Assembly (NCBI RefSeq): GCF_014648175.1
Contig: NZ_BMQP01000018.1
Span: forward strand, 98,265 to 162,264
DNA: 64,000 bases
Source of the DNA: Planobispora rosea
GTDB taxonomy: Bacteria > Actinomycetota > Actinomycetes > Streptosporangiales > Streptosporangiaceae
Direction of reading: 5' to 3'
A program made the translations under genes and the position numbers. Shown in pieces: positions 29,223 to 38,194 of this stretch (positions are counted from its first letter, which is position 1; every line of letters begins with the position of its first letter). The notes under the pieces are model-generated. The model did no database searches. It was not told the origin of the DNA and worked only from the letters and a program-made list of their open reading frames with translations.

Positions 29223-30005
29223 TCAGGTGAAACGCGGCGGGCGCTTGTCCCGTACGGCCTGCAGGCCCTCGGCCACGTCCGGCCCGGTGAAGCCGAGGAA
29301 CTCCATGGCCAGCGAGGCGTCGAAGGACGGTCCGGCCAGCCGGAGCCAGTTGTTCAGGGAGTACTTGGTCAGGCGGATCGCCTCGGCCGACCCCGCCGCC
29401 AGGCGGGAGGCGATCTCCAGCGCCCGCTCGTGCACCCGGTCGTCGTCGACGCAGAGGCTGACCAGGCCCATCGCCTCGGCCTGCGCGCCGGTCACCGGCT
29501 CGCACAGCAGCAGGTGGTACTTGGCCTTGGCCAGACCGCACAGGAGCGGCCAGATGATCGCCGCGTGATCGCCCGCCGCGACGCCGAGCCGGGTGTGCCC
29601 GTCGATGATCCTCGCGTTCCGCCCGGCGACCGAGATGTCGGCCAGCAGGGCGACCGCGAGCCCGGCGCCGACCGCCGGGCCCTGGATCGCCGAGACGATC
29701 GGCTTGGAGCAGTTGAGCACGTTGTAGACGATGTCGCGGGCCTCGGCGAAGACGCGCATGCGCGTGCCGTGGTCGCGCATCATCTCCTCGATCATCGACA
29801 GGTCGCCGCCCGCGGAGAACGCCTCGCCCTCCCCCCGGACGACGACGGCGCGCACGTCGTCGTCGCGGTCCGCCTCGCGCCAGATCTCGGCCAGCTCGCG
29901 GTGGCCGGTCATGTCCACCGCGTTCAGCCTGCGTGGTTCGCTGATCACGATCCGGAGCACCCCGTCGGCCGCCCAGTCGACCTTCAGCTTCTCGTAACCC
30001 TTCAC
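29223..30005 (-). CDS. Enoyl-CoA hydratase/isomerase family protein
   Basis: 260 residues. Crotonase fold: AVDMTGHRELAEI, oxyanion-hole FSAGGDLSMI (about 63-72) and IQGPAVGAGLAVALLADISV. The two catalytic Glu of classical crotonase (E-x-x-L, NE) are not obvious: the second region reads DGHTRLGVAAGDHAAIIW, so isomerase or other CoA-ester chemistry is possible. Second of two leftward genes; an esterase gene lies 61 bp upstream. Confidence 0.87.
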   Translation of the reverse strand: MKGYEKLKVDWAADGVLRIVISEPRRLNAVDMTGHRELAEIWREADRDDDVRAVVVRGEGEAFSAGGDLSMIEEMMRDHGTRMRVFAEARDIVYNVLNCSKPIVSAIQGPAVGAGLAVALLADISVAGRNARIIDGHTRLGVAAGDHAAIIWPLLCGLAKAKYHLLLCEPVTGAQAEAMGLVSLCVDDDRVHERALEIASRLAAGSAEAIRLTKYSLNNWLRLAGPSFDASLAMEFLGFTGPDVAEGLQAVRDKRPPRFT

Positions 30006-30066
30006 CTGACACCACCCCTCATCCGACGGACGCCCGTCGCCCGGACACCCTTCGCGTGAACGTTCC

Positions 30067-30981
30067 TCACCCGAACGCCTCCTTCAGCCGCGCGGCGGCG
30101 TACTCGCGCGCCTCGATCGCCTGGTCGAAGAAGCCGGGCAGGCCGAAGAAGCCGTGGACGGCGCCGGCGTAGCGCCGCAGCTCCACCGGGACCCCGGCCT
30201 CGGCGAGCCGGGCGGCGTAACTCTCGCCCTCGTCGCACAGCGGGTCGCACTCGGCGGTGATCACCGTGGCGGGGGCCAGGCCCGCCTTGTCGGCCAGGCG
30301 GAGCGGGGCCAGCCGGGGGTCGGCCGGGTCTCCGCCGTACTGCGCGACGAACCAGGCCATCTCGTCGGCGCCGAGCCCGAACCCGGTGGCGTAGGCGCGG
30401 TAGCTCGGGGTGTCCATCGCCACGTCGAGCACCGGGTAGACCAGGACCTGGTGGGCCAGGCGGAGCCCGGCGTCCCTGGCCAGCCAGGCGGCGACGGCCG
30501 CGACGTTCCCGCCCGCGCTGTCGCCGCACACCGCGATCCGCTCCGGGTCGGCGCCGTACGCCCCGGGACGGGCGAAGACGTCCCGGACCGCGGTCCACGC
30601 GTCGTCGGCCGCGGCCGGGAAGGGGTGCTCGGGGGCGAGCCGGTAGTCCACCGAGACGACCACCGCGCCGTTGCGCGCGGCCAGGTCGCGGGCGAGGGCG
30701 TCGTTGCGGGCGACGCTGCCGAAGACCCACCCGCCGCCGTGGAAGTAGACGATCGCGGGCAGCGGGCGTCCGTCCTCCTCGGGCCGGTAGATCCGGACCG
30801 GCACGCCGCCGGCGGTGTCGTCCCGCACGACCGGCAGCGGCACGGCCGGGCCGCGCTGCTCGGCGAACCCGTCCAGGGTCCGCATCCGGGCGATCGCCTC
30901 GGGGGTGAGCTCGGACAGCGGCGTGCCGAGATCGGTGGGGAACAGTTTCAGGTAGGCCTCGGCCTGGGGGTGCAGCGCCAT
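30067..30981 (-). CDS. Alpha/beta hydrolase, hormone-sensitive-lipase type esterase
   Basis: 304 residues. Carries the HSL-family oxyanion motif FHGGGWVFGSV (about 80) and the nucleophile elbow CGDSAGGNVA (about 152). Catalytic Asp in ECDPLCDEGESYA and His in GAVHGFFGL complete the triad. Hydrolyses short-chain esters; cytosolic, no signal peptide. Probably cotranscribed with the following enoyl-CoA hydratase gene. Confidence 0.9.
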   Translation of the reverse strand: MALHPQAEAYLKLFPTDLGTPLSELTPEAIARMRTLDGFAEQRGPAVPLPVVRDDTAGGVPVRIYRPEEDGRPLPAIVYFHGGGWVFGSVARNDALARDLAARNGAVVVSVDYRLAPEHPFPAAADDAWTAVRDVFARPGAYGADPERIAVCGDSAGGNVAAVAAWLARDAGLRLAHQVLVYPVLDVAMDTPSYRAYATGFGLGADEMAWFVAQYGGDPADPRLAPLRLADKAGLAPATVITAECDPLCDEGESYAARLAEAGVPVELRRYAGAVHGFFGLPGFFDQAIEAREYAAARLKEAFG

Positions 30982-31030
30982 GATCGCACGATACCCGTCG
31001 CAGGCGCCCAGGTCAGCGGGCCCGCTCCCC

Positions 31031-31123
31031 GGCCGGAGGACACCCCGCGCCCGAACACGGCGGCCGGAGGACGTCCTGCGCCCGGACGCCGCAGCCGGAG
31101 GACACTCCGCGCCCGGACGCCGT
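31031..31123. repeat. 31-bp minisatellite, three tandem copies
   Basis: Units 31031-31061, 31062-31092 and 31093-31123 share (G/A)GCCGGAGGAC...GCGCCCG(A/G)ACxxCG(G/C). The decamer GGTCAGCGGG lies on both sides (31011-31020 and 31124-31133), the right-hand copy at the 3' end of the C26-family gene. Confidence 0.85.
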
Positions 31124-31125
31124 GG

Positions 31126-31812
31126 TCAGCGGGCGGCCTCGACCAGCGCCTCGACGAGCCGGTTGTCCGGCTCCCGCTCGGGATGCCACTGGACGCCGAC
31201 GCAGAACCGGTGGCCCTGGAGCTCGATGCCCTCCACGATCTGGTCGTCGGCCCAGGCGACGGCGAGCAGGCCGGCGCCGAGCCTCTTGACGGCCTGCCGG
31301 TGCGGCGCCGTCACCTCGACGCGGTCGCCGAGCGCCTTGCCCAGCTTGCTGGAGACGCTGATCTGGATGTCGTGGGCGCGCCCGCCCTCCGCGTGCCGGT
31401 CGTGGTCGACCACGTCGGGCAGCCACGGGATCAGGGAGCCGCCCTGGGAGACGTTGAGGACGTGCATGCCCCGGGCGACGGCCAGCAGCGGCAGGTCGGA
31501 CTCCACGGCCGCGCGGGCCAGGGCCAGTTCGGAGCGGTCGCGGTGGGCCTGGGGCTCCTCGGCCCGCTCCTCGCGGGGGGCGCCGTACAGGCCGGGGTCG
31601 AGCTCGACGCCGCCGGCCAGGATGAGGCCGGACAGTCCGCGCACGTAGTCACCGGTCGCGGACGGGCCGAGCGGCGGCAGCAGGACGGGGGCGCCGCCCG
31701 CCTTCTCGACCGCGCGGGCGTACGCCGGAGGGGAGAGGACGGCCTCCCGGACCCAGTTGCCCCACCGGGCGGCTTCGAGGTAAGCGGTGATACCGATCAG
31801 GGGACGGGACAT
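31126..31812 (-). CDS. Peptidase C26 (gamma-glutamyl-GABA hydrolase-like) protein without the catalytic Cys
   Basis: 228 residues. Class I glutamine-amidotransferase fold of the PuuD type: MSRPLIGITAYLEAARWGNW, LSGLILAGGVELDPGLYG, a distal YGAPREERAEE, and the C-terminal His-Glu pair in GVQWHPEREPDN (about 207). At the nucleophile elbow, family members read (A/V)-C-R-G; here it is LLAVARGMHVLN, with Ala113 (codon GCC at 31476-31474) in place of Cys. Hydrolase activity is therefore doubtful. The ATG at 31812 follows TGGAG. No polyamine genes adjoin. Confidence 0.85.
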   Translation of the reverse strand: MSRPLIGITAYLEAARWGNWVREAVLSPPAYARAVEKAGGAPVLLPPLGPSATGDYVRGLSGLILAGGVELDPGLYGAPREERAEEPQAHRDRSELALARAAVESDLPLLAVARGMHVLNVSQGGSLIPWLPDVVDHDRHAEGGRAHDIQISVSSKLGKALGDRVEVTAPHRQAVKRLGAGLLAVAWADDQIVEGIELQGHRFCVGVQWHPEREPDNRLVEALVEAAR

Positions 31813-31836
31813 GCGATCTCCAGGGGCCGTGCGCAA

Positions 31837-32342
31837 GGTCGTGCCACCCGTGCCGGCGGCACCCCTCCCTCCAGTAGCAATCCCATAATGGCGTACGCCA
31901 TTTCCCCCATGTCACGTATCCCAAGTATCAGTGTCGTCTCGTCGGGAACCGACCCCGATCGGCACCGGGGCGAGGTTGCGTCATCGATGCCGGTTCGGCC
32001 GCCGTCGCCGGTACGGGACCGGGACGACGAGGACGGCCGCCACCGACCGCGACAACGGTTTTCAGAACGGGATAAATCTCACCGTTGACCCGAATGCGAT
32101 TTATATTCACTTATCAAATCGCATCCCGGAGTTCTGATTACAGAAAATCATCGAGGTGCTACAGAGAGTTCGATCCCGCACCATATTGGAGGGAATCGGT
32201 TGTGACGCTCAGATAGTGATGGAAGACTCAAATTCGAGCGTTCCGGTGAGCCGGGACTACCGGATGCTCATCACCCGGAGCCGTCAGGGAGGTGGATCTT
32301 CTAGGCTGGGCATCACCCAGCCAATTAGGTGGGTTCTGGTAT
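31837..32342. other. 500-bp gap before the globin-reductase gene
   Basis: No convincing gene. The right half (about 32085-32240) is AT-rich for this genome. It holds an inverted repeat TGCGATTT-N13-AAATCGCA (32095-32123), TTGACC at 32084-32089 without a matching -10, and a hairpin GGCTGGGCATCACCCAGCC (32304-32322) 20 bp before the globin start. Probably the promoter and leader of the rightward gene and the promoter of the leftward C26 gene. Confidence 0.45.
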
Positions 32343-33458
32343 ATGTCTTTGAATCCGCATCTCGTCAAGGAGAGCTTCGCCGTCATCGAGCCCGTCGCGG
32401 ACAAGGCCGCGGCATACTTCTACGGCCGCCTGTTCGCGGAGAGCCCCCATCTGCGGGGAATGTTCCCGCCGGCCATGGACGTCCAGCGCGACCGCCTGTT
32501 CGGCGCGCTGACCAGGATCGTCTGGAGCCTCGACAGCCCGGACGGCCTGGCGGCGTACCTCGGGCAGCTCGGCCGCGACCATCGCAAGTACGGAGTGATC
32601 GCCGAACACTACACCGCCATCGGAAACGCCCTGCTGGCGACGGTCAGGCGCTTCGCCGCCGAGATCTGGAACTCCGAGATCGAGACGGCCTGGGTCTCCG
32701 CCTACACCGCCGCCGCCAACGCCATGATCGAGGCCGCCGAGGCCGACGCCGGGGTCTCCCCCGCCTGGTGGCTGGCCGAGGTGATCGACCACGAACGCCG
32801 CACCCGGGACATCGCGGTGATCACCCTGCGGCCCAGCCAGCGGATGCCGTACCTGCCGGGGCAGTACGTCAACGTGCAGACCGCACGCTGGCCCCGCGTC
32901 TGGCGCACCTTCTCCATCGCCAACGCGCCGCGCGCGGACAACACCGTCCGCCTGCACGTGCGGTCCATCCCGGGCGGCTGGGTCTCCACCGCACTGGTCG
33001 ACCACACCCGGATCGGCGACACCGTCATGCTCGGCCCCCCGGTCGGCATGATGACCCCCTCCGACACCGGCCGCGACATGTTGTGCGTGGCCGGCGGCAC
33101 CGGGCTGGCCCCGCTCAAGGCCATCATCGAGCACGTGATCTCCTCGGGCCGGCGGCCCAACATCCATCTGCTGTACGGCGCCCGCCGCCGGGAGGAGCTC
33201 TACGACCTGCCGGACCTGATCCGGATGGAGTCGAGCTTCCCCTGGCTGCGAGTGCTCCCCGTCGTCTCTGACGACCCCGGGTACGACGGGATGCGCGGCC
33301 GGGTCCCCGAGGTCATGGAACGCTTCCACTCGTGGGCCGAGCACGACGTCTACGTCTGCGGCCCCGCCCCCATGGTCAACGAGACGGTCCGCCGGCTCCT
33401 GTGGAGCGGGGTCCCGCTGGCCAACATTCGCAGGGATATCGCATTGGGCGAACTCTGA
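32343..33458 (+). CDS. Globin-reductase (flavohaemoglobin-like) protein
   Basis: 371 residues. Globin domain (1-135) with B10 Tyr in AAAYFYGRLF and proximal His in GRDHRKYGV (about 80); then an FAD-binding barrel (150-245; PGQYVNVQT, WRTFSIANAP) and an NAD-binding domain (VAGGTGLAPLKAI, YVCGPAPMV). This is the architecture of flavohaemoproteins that convert NO to nitrate. The expected R-x-Y-S of the flavin site reads WRTFSIANAP, as in the actinomycete branch; some of these lack NO dioxygenase activity. ATG at 32343 follows AGGTGGG. Confidence 0.88.
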   Translation: MSLNPHLVKESFAVIEPVADKAAAYFYGRLFAESPHLRGMFPPAMDVQRDRLFGALTRIVWSLDSPDGLAAYLGQLGRDHRKYGVIAEHYTAIGNALLATVRRFAAEIWNSEIETAWVSAYTAAANAMIEAAEADAGVSPAWWLAEVIDHERRTRDIAVITLRPSQRMPYLPGQYVNVQTARWPRVWRTFSIANAPRADNTVRLHVRSIPGGWVSTALVDHTRIGDTVMLGPPVGMMTPSDTGRDMLCVAGGTGLAPLKAIIEHVISSGRRPNIHLLYGARRREELYDLPDLIRMESSFPWLRVLPVVSDDPGYDGMRGRVPEVMERFHSWAEHDVYVCGPAPMVNETVRRLLWSGVPLANIRRDIALGEL

Positions 33459-33462
33459 CAGG

Positions 33463-33506
33463 TATCGGGCCCCTCCCCGAATCAGATATCGGGCCCCCTC
33501 CCCCGA
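33463..33506. repeat. Short tandem duplication after the globin-reductase gene
   Basis: TATCGGGCCCCTCCCCGA (33463-33480) recurs at 33487-33506 with two extra C. In the 150-bp gap before the next gene. Confidence 0.7.
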
Positions 33507-33610
33507 TCCTCTACCGAAGAATCGTTCGAACACGCGCCACGTATCAGGTAATGCGTGCGAAACATGCGACGCCGTGAAACCATGGGGAGCCGGATTGAAG
33601 GGAGAAGAGC

Positions 33611-34690
33611 ATGCGCGACGCACTTCTTGCGGTCGGCACCCGCAAAGGCCTGTTCCTTGCCCGCTCCACCGGCGGCGGCCCGTTCGAGGTCGAGCCGGTC
33701 CATTTCTCCACCATCGGGGTCCCCTCGGTGGCCATCGACACCCGGGGCGCCGCGCCCCGTCTCCTGGCCGGGATCGAGTACGGCCACTTCGGCCCCTCCG
33801 TGATGTGGTCGGACGACCTCGGCGCCACCTGGCAGGAGGCCGACAGACCTCCCGTCGCCTTCCCCGAGGAGACCGGCGCGGCGCTGACCCGCGTCTGGCA
33901 GCTGACGCCCTCCCCGAGCGAGCCGGACGTGGTCTGGGCCGGCACCGAGCCGGGCGCGCTGTTCCGCTCCGAAGACCGGGGCGCCACATACTCCCTGGTC
34001 GAGGGGTTGTGGAACCACCCGCACCGCGCCCAGTGGCAGCCCGGCGGCGGCGGGCTCTGCATGCACACCGTGCTGCCCCATCCGACCGACCCGAAGACCA
34101 TCGGGGTCGCCGTCTCCACCGGCGGCTTCTACCGCAGCACCGACGCGGGCGCCTCCTGGGAGGCCGCCAACCGGGGGATCCGCGCGCCGTTCCTGCCCGA
34201 GGGGTCTCAGTATCCGGAGTTCGGCCAGTGCGTCCACAAGGTCGCCGTGCACCCGTCCCGGCCGGAGCGGCTCTTCCTCCAGCACCACTTCGGCGTCTAC
34301 CGCAGCGACGACTTCGGCGGGTGCTGGACCTCGATCGGCGACTCCCTCCCCTCCGACTTCGGCTTCCCCATCGCCGTCCACCCCGACCGGCCCGACACGG
34401 TCTACGTCTTCCCGCTCCAGGCCGACATGGACCGCACCCCCGTCGACCACCGCTGCCGGGTCTTCCGCAGCGACGACGCGGGCGGATCCTGGCAGGCGCT
34501 GAGCAGGGGCCTGCCCGAGGACCCGGTCCACGCCAGCGTGCTGCGCGACGCGATGACCGCCTCTTCCGCCGGTGTCTTCTTCGGCACCCGCGACGGCGAG
34601 GTGTACGGCTCCCGCGACGACGGCGAGACCTGGTCCCTGATCGCCCGGCACCTGCCCGACGTGCTGAGCGTCCGCGCGGCGCTGCTCTGA
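33611..34690 (+). CDS. BNR/Asp-box beta-propeller protein (exo-alpha-sialidase-like fold)
   Basis: 359 residues, no signal peptide. Six Asp-box motifs (S-x-D-x-G-x-T/S-W) spread through the chain: SDDLGATW, SEDRGATY, STDAGASW, SDDFGGCW, SDDAGGSW and SRDDGETW. This indicates a six- or seven-bladed propeller related to sialidases and photosystem-II assembly factor YCF48. The sialidase Arg triad and FRIP motif are absent, so glycosidase activity should not be assumed. Ribosome-binding site GGGAGAAG precedes the ATG. Confidence 0.8.
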   Translation: MRDALLAVGTRKGLFLARSTGGGPFEVEPVHFSTIGVPSVAIDTRGAAPRLLAGIEYGHFGPSVMWSDDLGATWQEADRPPVAFPEETGAALTRVWQLTPSPSEPDVVWAGTEPGALFRSEDRGATYSLVEGLWNHPHRAQWQPGGGGLCMHTVLPHPTDPKTIGVAVSTGGFYRSTDAGASWEAANRGIRAPFLPEGSQYPEFGQCVHKVAVHPSRPERLFLQHHFGVYRSDDFGGCWTSIGDSLPSDFGFPIAVHPDRPDTVYVFPLQADMDRTPVDHRCRVFRSDDAGGSWQALSRGLPEDPVHASVLRDAMTASSAGVFFGTRDGEVYGSRDDGETWSLIARHLPDVLSVRAALL

Positions 34691-34728
34691 CCCCACCGTC
34701 CCGACCGCCGATCGGGCGCGCCTCCCGC

Positions 34729-34761
34729 CCCCGGGAACCGGAGACCGTCCGGTCCCCGGGG
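34729..34761. terminator. Bidirectional terminator
   Basis: CCCCGGGAACCGG pairs with CCGGTCCCCGGGG with one mismatch and a 7-nt loop, between the convergent propeller and thyX genes. Confidence 0.55.
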
Positions 34762-34799
34762 CTCTCACACGGAAAGGACGCCAGGCGGCCCGGTGACCG

Positions 34800-35525
34800 T
34801 CAGGGGGCGACGCGGCCGTTGGCCACGAACGCCGCGTGGGTGAGCGGCATCAGCTCCGCCCAGGCGGCCTCCATCTTCTCGGCCACCATCTCGATCTCCC
34901 GCTGCGGGAACGACGGCACCTTCGCCTGATCGTTCTTGGTCCGCAGGGACAGGAAGTGCATCAGCGAGCGGGCGTTGCAGGTGGCGTACATCGACGAGAA
35001 CAGCCCGACCGGCAGCACGGCCCTGGCCACCTCGCGGGCGATCCCGGCCTCCAGCATCTCCCGGTAGGCGGCGTACGACTGCCGGTAGGCCGCCTCCATC
35101 GCCTCGGTGACGACCTTGTGCTGCTCCTCGGTGCCCTCGACGAAGACGTATTTACCCGGCCGCCCCTCCTGGACGAGCTTCCGCTCCATGCCCGGAATGT
35201 AGAAACTGGGCTGGAGCTCCCTATATCTCCCGCTCTCCTCGTTATAAGACCAGCCCACCCTGTGCCGGTGGAATTCGCGGAAGACGAAGATCGGGGCGCT
35301 GACGAAGAAGGTCATCGAGTTGTGCTCGAACGGGCTGCCGTGCCGGTCCCGCATCAGGTAGTTGATCAGCCCCTTGGACCGCTCGGGGTCCTTGCCGATC
35401 TCGTCCAGGGACTGCTCCCCCGCGGTGGACACCCGGGCCGCCCAGAGCACGTCGGTGTCCGAGGCGCTGTGCTTGACCAGTTCCACGGTCACGTCGTCGA
35501 GAAAACGCGGCTGACTTTCGTCCAC
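34800..35525 (-). CDS. thyX: FAD-dependent thymidylate synthase ThyX
   Basis: 241 residues. Makes dTMP from dUMP using methylene-tetrahydrofolate and FADH2. The ThyX motif RHR-x7-S appears as FHRHRVGWSYNEESGRYREL (about 88-107). Also HGSPFEHNSMTFFVSAPIF and RSLMHFLSLRTKNDQA near the C terminus. Normal length. Monocistronic; the ATG overlaps nothing. Confidence 0.96.
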   Translation of the reverse strand: MDESQPRFLDDVTVELVKHSASDTDVLWAARVSTAGEQSLDEIGKDPERSKGLINYLMRDRHGSPFEHNSMTFFVSAPIFVFREFHRHRVGWSYNEESGRYRELQPSFYIPGMERKLVQEGRPGKYVFVEGTEEQHKVVTEAMEAAYRQSYAAYREMLEAGIAREVARAVLPVGLFSSMYATCNARSLMHFLSLRTKNDQAKVPSFPQREIEMVAEKMEAAWAELMPLTHAAFVANGRVAP

Positions 35526-35698
35526 GGCGGGAACCTTCCGGTGTCGGGATCGGGGCCGCAGGCAAGCCTAGCGCCGACCGCCGGCACCTCCCGGCGACAC
35601 CGGGGAAGCGCCCGGCCGAGGCCGGGACGCCCGATGCGGGATGCGAGCACGACGGATGGACAACACGGATGACAATGCGAATGACAACGCGGTGCGGG

Positions 35699-36274
35699 TC
35701 AGGGCTCCCGGCCGGCGCGGCGGTAGCGCAGCATCACGGCCCGGGAGTCGAAGGTCCGGGTCTCGACGAGGCGCAGGTCGATGCGGTTGCCCGGGGCGGC
35801 GAGCAGCGGCTTTCCCCCGCCGAGGACGACCGGGTGGACGACGACGCGGTAGTCGTCGATCAGGTCGAGCTCCGCGAGGGCGGTCGCGAGGCCGGTGCCG
35901 CCGGTCAGCAGGAGTCCCTTTCCGGGTCGCCGCTTCAGGGCGGCGATCTCCCCGGCGATGTCCTCCCGGATCACGCGGGCGCCCCACTCGGCCTTCTCCA
36001 GGGTCGTGGAGAAGACGATCTTCGGGGTCTCCCTCCAGACGGGGGCGAACGCCAGATCGTGCGGGTGGTCCGAGATCGACTCCACCTGCGGCCAGTACCC
36101 GGACATCATCTCCCACACGACACGCCCGTAGAGGAAGGTGTCGACCTCCTCCTGCATGCCGCAGATCGAGTACGCCGACAGCTCCGGTCCCATGGCCGGC
36201 CAGTCGAACGCGCCGTTCGGCCCCTCGATGTGACCGTCGAGCGAGGTGTGGACCCAGTAGATGAGCTCGCGCAT
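35699..36274 (-). CDS. Dihydrofolate reductase-family (RibD C-terminal-like) protein
   Basis: 191 residues: MRELIYWVHTSLDGHIEGPN, FLYGRVVWEMMSGYW, KIVFSTTLEKAEW, LLTGGTGLATAL, HPVVLGGGKPLL. This is the NADPH-binding RibD_C fold found in many stand-alone actinomycete proteins annotated as dihydrofolate reductase family; the true substrate is unknown. ATG with GAAGGGG 8 nt upstream. It lies about 190 bp after the ABC permease on the same strand and next to thyX, though a folate role is not shown. Confidence 0.85.
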   Translation of the reverse strand: MRELIYWVHTSLDGHIEGPNGAFDWPAMGPELSAYSICGMQEEVDTFLYGRVVWEMMSGYWPQVESISDHPHDLAFAPVWRETPKIVFSTTLEKAEWGARVIREDIAGEIAALKRRPGKGLLLTGGTGLATALAELDLIDDYRVVVHPVVLGGGKPLLAAPGNRIDLRLVETRTFDSRAVMLRYRRAGREP

Positions 36275-36462
36275 GTCGAAAACCCCTTCAGACCTCTCGG
36301 TGCCGGGACTCCGCCGGGCGTGGTGCCCGGCGGGTGCTCTCACCTGGAGGGTCGGAGCCGCTCCGGCGTCCTCGACGTCCTCCGGCGGATTTCTCCGGGG
36401 ATTTCCGGGGTTTCTCGCCGCGGGCCGTACGGCGGTCGCGGAAGCCGTACGGCCCGGCCCGC

Positions 36463-37245
36463 TCAGGTGATGTCGCGGCGGACCGTGGTGAGCGAGGCGA
36501 CGAGGGCGAAGACCAGGGCGTAGGCCACGAGCACCGAGGCGCCCGCCCAGGCGGGCAGCAGGTCGGGCGCGCCGAACCCGCTGTCGACCTCGACGGCGAT
36601 CAGGCTCTGCGCCGCGCCGGACGGGGTGAACTTCCCCACGTCCTGGAGCGCGGGGATGGCCGTGAGCAGCGACTCGACGACGAAGACCCAGACGATCGCG
36701 CCGACGACGGCCGCGATCTGGTTGCGGACCAGCGCGCCCAGACCGATCCCGAACAGCGCGTACAGCGCCGAGGTGGCCACCACGCCGAGCATGATGCGCG
36801 GGACGCCGCCGTCGAGCAGCGCGACCTCTCCCCCGGCGATCAGTACGGTCGGGATCACCGCCGCGGCGGTGAGCAGCAGCGCCGCGACGCCGAACAGCAC
36901 TCCCACCAGCAGTCCGGCGACCAGCTTGGCCGTCACGACCCGGCCGCGCCGGGGGGTGGAGAGGAAGGTGGTGGTGATCGTCTGGTAGCGGTACTCGCCG
37001 GTCATCATGACGATGCCGAGGATCATCACGAAGATCGACGACCCGGCGCCGGCGGTCCAGGCCGCCTGCTGGAACTCCAGGGTCCCCCTGCCGGGCAGGG
37101 CCGGGCCGCCCTGTGCCTGCACCCCGGCGAACCCGATCGTGACGGCCAGGGTGATCCCGGTGAACAGCAGCATGACCAGGAGCATGACCCACCACAGCCG
37201 GGTGGTGAACAGCTTCTGCAGCTCGGAACGGACCAGTGCCGTCAC
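36463..37245 (-). CDS. ABC-2 type transporter permease
   Basis: 260 residues with six membrane segments: VMLLVMLLFTGITLAVTIGF, a long outer loop, VFVMILGIVMM-like helix two, then four more, ending VLVAYALVFALVASLTTV. GTG start placed immediately after the ATPase stop (TGAGTG), with GGAGG upstream, so translation is coupled. With the ATPase it forms a simple exporter; the cargo (drug, lipid or peptide) is unknown. Confidence 0.9.
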   Translation of the reverse strand: MTALVRSELQKLFTTRLWWVMLLVMLLFTGITLAVTIGFAGVQAQGGPALPGRGTLEFQQAAWTAGAGSSIFVMILGIVMMTGEYRYQTITTTFLSTPRRGRVVTAKLVAGLLVGVLFGVAALLLTAAAVIPTVLIAGGEVALLDGGVPRIMLGVVATSALYALFGIGLGALVRNQIAAVVGAIVWVFVVESLLTAIPALQDVGKFTPSGAAQSLIAVEVDSGFGAPDLLPAWAGASVLVAYALVFALVASLTTVRRDIT

Positions 37246-38136
37246 TCATGCCTCCCTGGTCAGTTCCATGAAGATCGCCTGCAGGTCCGAGCGTTCCCGT
37301 ACCAGCTCGGTGACCAGCACCCGCTCGTCCAGCACGGCCCGGCCGACGGTCTCGGCGTCGACGCCGTACACCCGCAGCACCCCGTCACCGGGCCGCTCCA
37401 CCCGGGCGCCCTCGGCCTCCAGGGCGGGCACGAGCCGGTCGGCCTCGGCGCTGTGCACCCGGACCGGGCGCTCGCCGTTGCCGGTCAGCTCGTCCAGAGA
37501 GCCCTGGTGGACGAGCCTGCCGCGGGCGATGATGACCACGTTGTCGACGGTCTGCTGCACCTCGGCCAGGACGTGGCTGGAGACCAGCACGGCCACGCCC
37601 CGATCGTGCGCGAGGTGGCGCAGGAAGCCGCGGAGCCACTCGATCCCGGCCGGGTCGAGGCCGTTGGCCGGCTCGTCGAGGATCAGCACGCGCGGGTGGC
37701 CGAGCGTCGCGGTGCCCAGGGCCAGGCGCTGGCGCATGCCCAGGGAGAAGCCTCCGACCCGCTTTCGGGCCGCGTCGGCGAGCCCGACCTGTTCCAGCGC
37801 CTCGTCGGCGCGGCTCGCGGGCAGCCCGGCGGCGGTGCAGATCACCCGCAGGTGGTCGCGGGCGGTGCGGCCGGGGTGGAAGCTGGTGGCCTCGAGCACC
37901 GCGCCGACCTCGGCGAGCGGATGTTCCAGGGCGGTGTAGGGCCGGCCGTCGACCAGGGCGGTGCCGCCGTCGGCGGAGACGAGCCCGAGCAGGCAGCGCA
38001 GGGTCGTGGTCTTGCCCGCCCCATTCGGTCCCAGGTAACCGGTGATCGTGCCGGCCTCGACGGAGAAGGAGACATCGTCGACGGCTTTCACCGGACCGAA
38101 CGCCTTGGACAGATTTCGGATCTCGATGGCAGTCAT
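37246..38136 (-). CDS. ABC transporter ATP-binding protein
   Basis: 296 residues. Walker A GPNGAGKTTTLRCLLG (about 35-50), Q-loop, signature FSLGMRQRLALG, Walker B VLILDEPANGLDP and switch His in SSHVLAEVQ. DrrA/CcmA-like drug-export class with a C-terminal extension (EAEGARVERPGDGVLRVYG). The ATG at 38136 has no Shine-Dalgarno sequence, but CATAAT lies 7 nt upstream, so a leaderless mRNA is possible; an ATG at 38145 is the alternative. Confidence 0.92.
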   Translation of the reverse strand: MTAIEIRNLSKAFGPVKAVDDVSFSVEAGTITGYLGPNGAGKTTTLRCLLGLVSADGGTALVDGRPYTALEHPLAEVGAVLEATSFHPGRTARDHLRVICTAAGLPASRADEALEQVGLADAARKRVGGFSLGMRQRLALGTATLGHPRVLILDEPANGLDPAGIEWLRGFLRHLAHDRGVAVLVSSHVLAEVQQTVDNVVIIARGRLVHQGSLDELTGNGERPVRVHSAEADRLVPALEAEGARVERPGDGVLRVYGVDAETVGRAVLDERVLVTELVRERSDLQAIFMELTREA

Positions 38137-38194
38137 CACTCGCATTATGCGAACGCGCCGCAGGTCACACCTCCTCCTCTGGGAGGAAATCCGA

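Noticed and set aside
33611..34690. Sialidase
   Set aside because: Asp-boxes are present, but not the Arg triad, FRIP motif or a signal peptide; only the propeller fold is supported.
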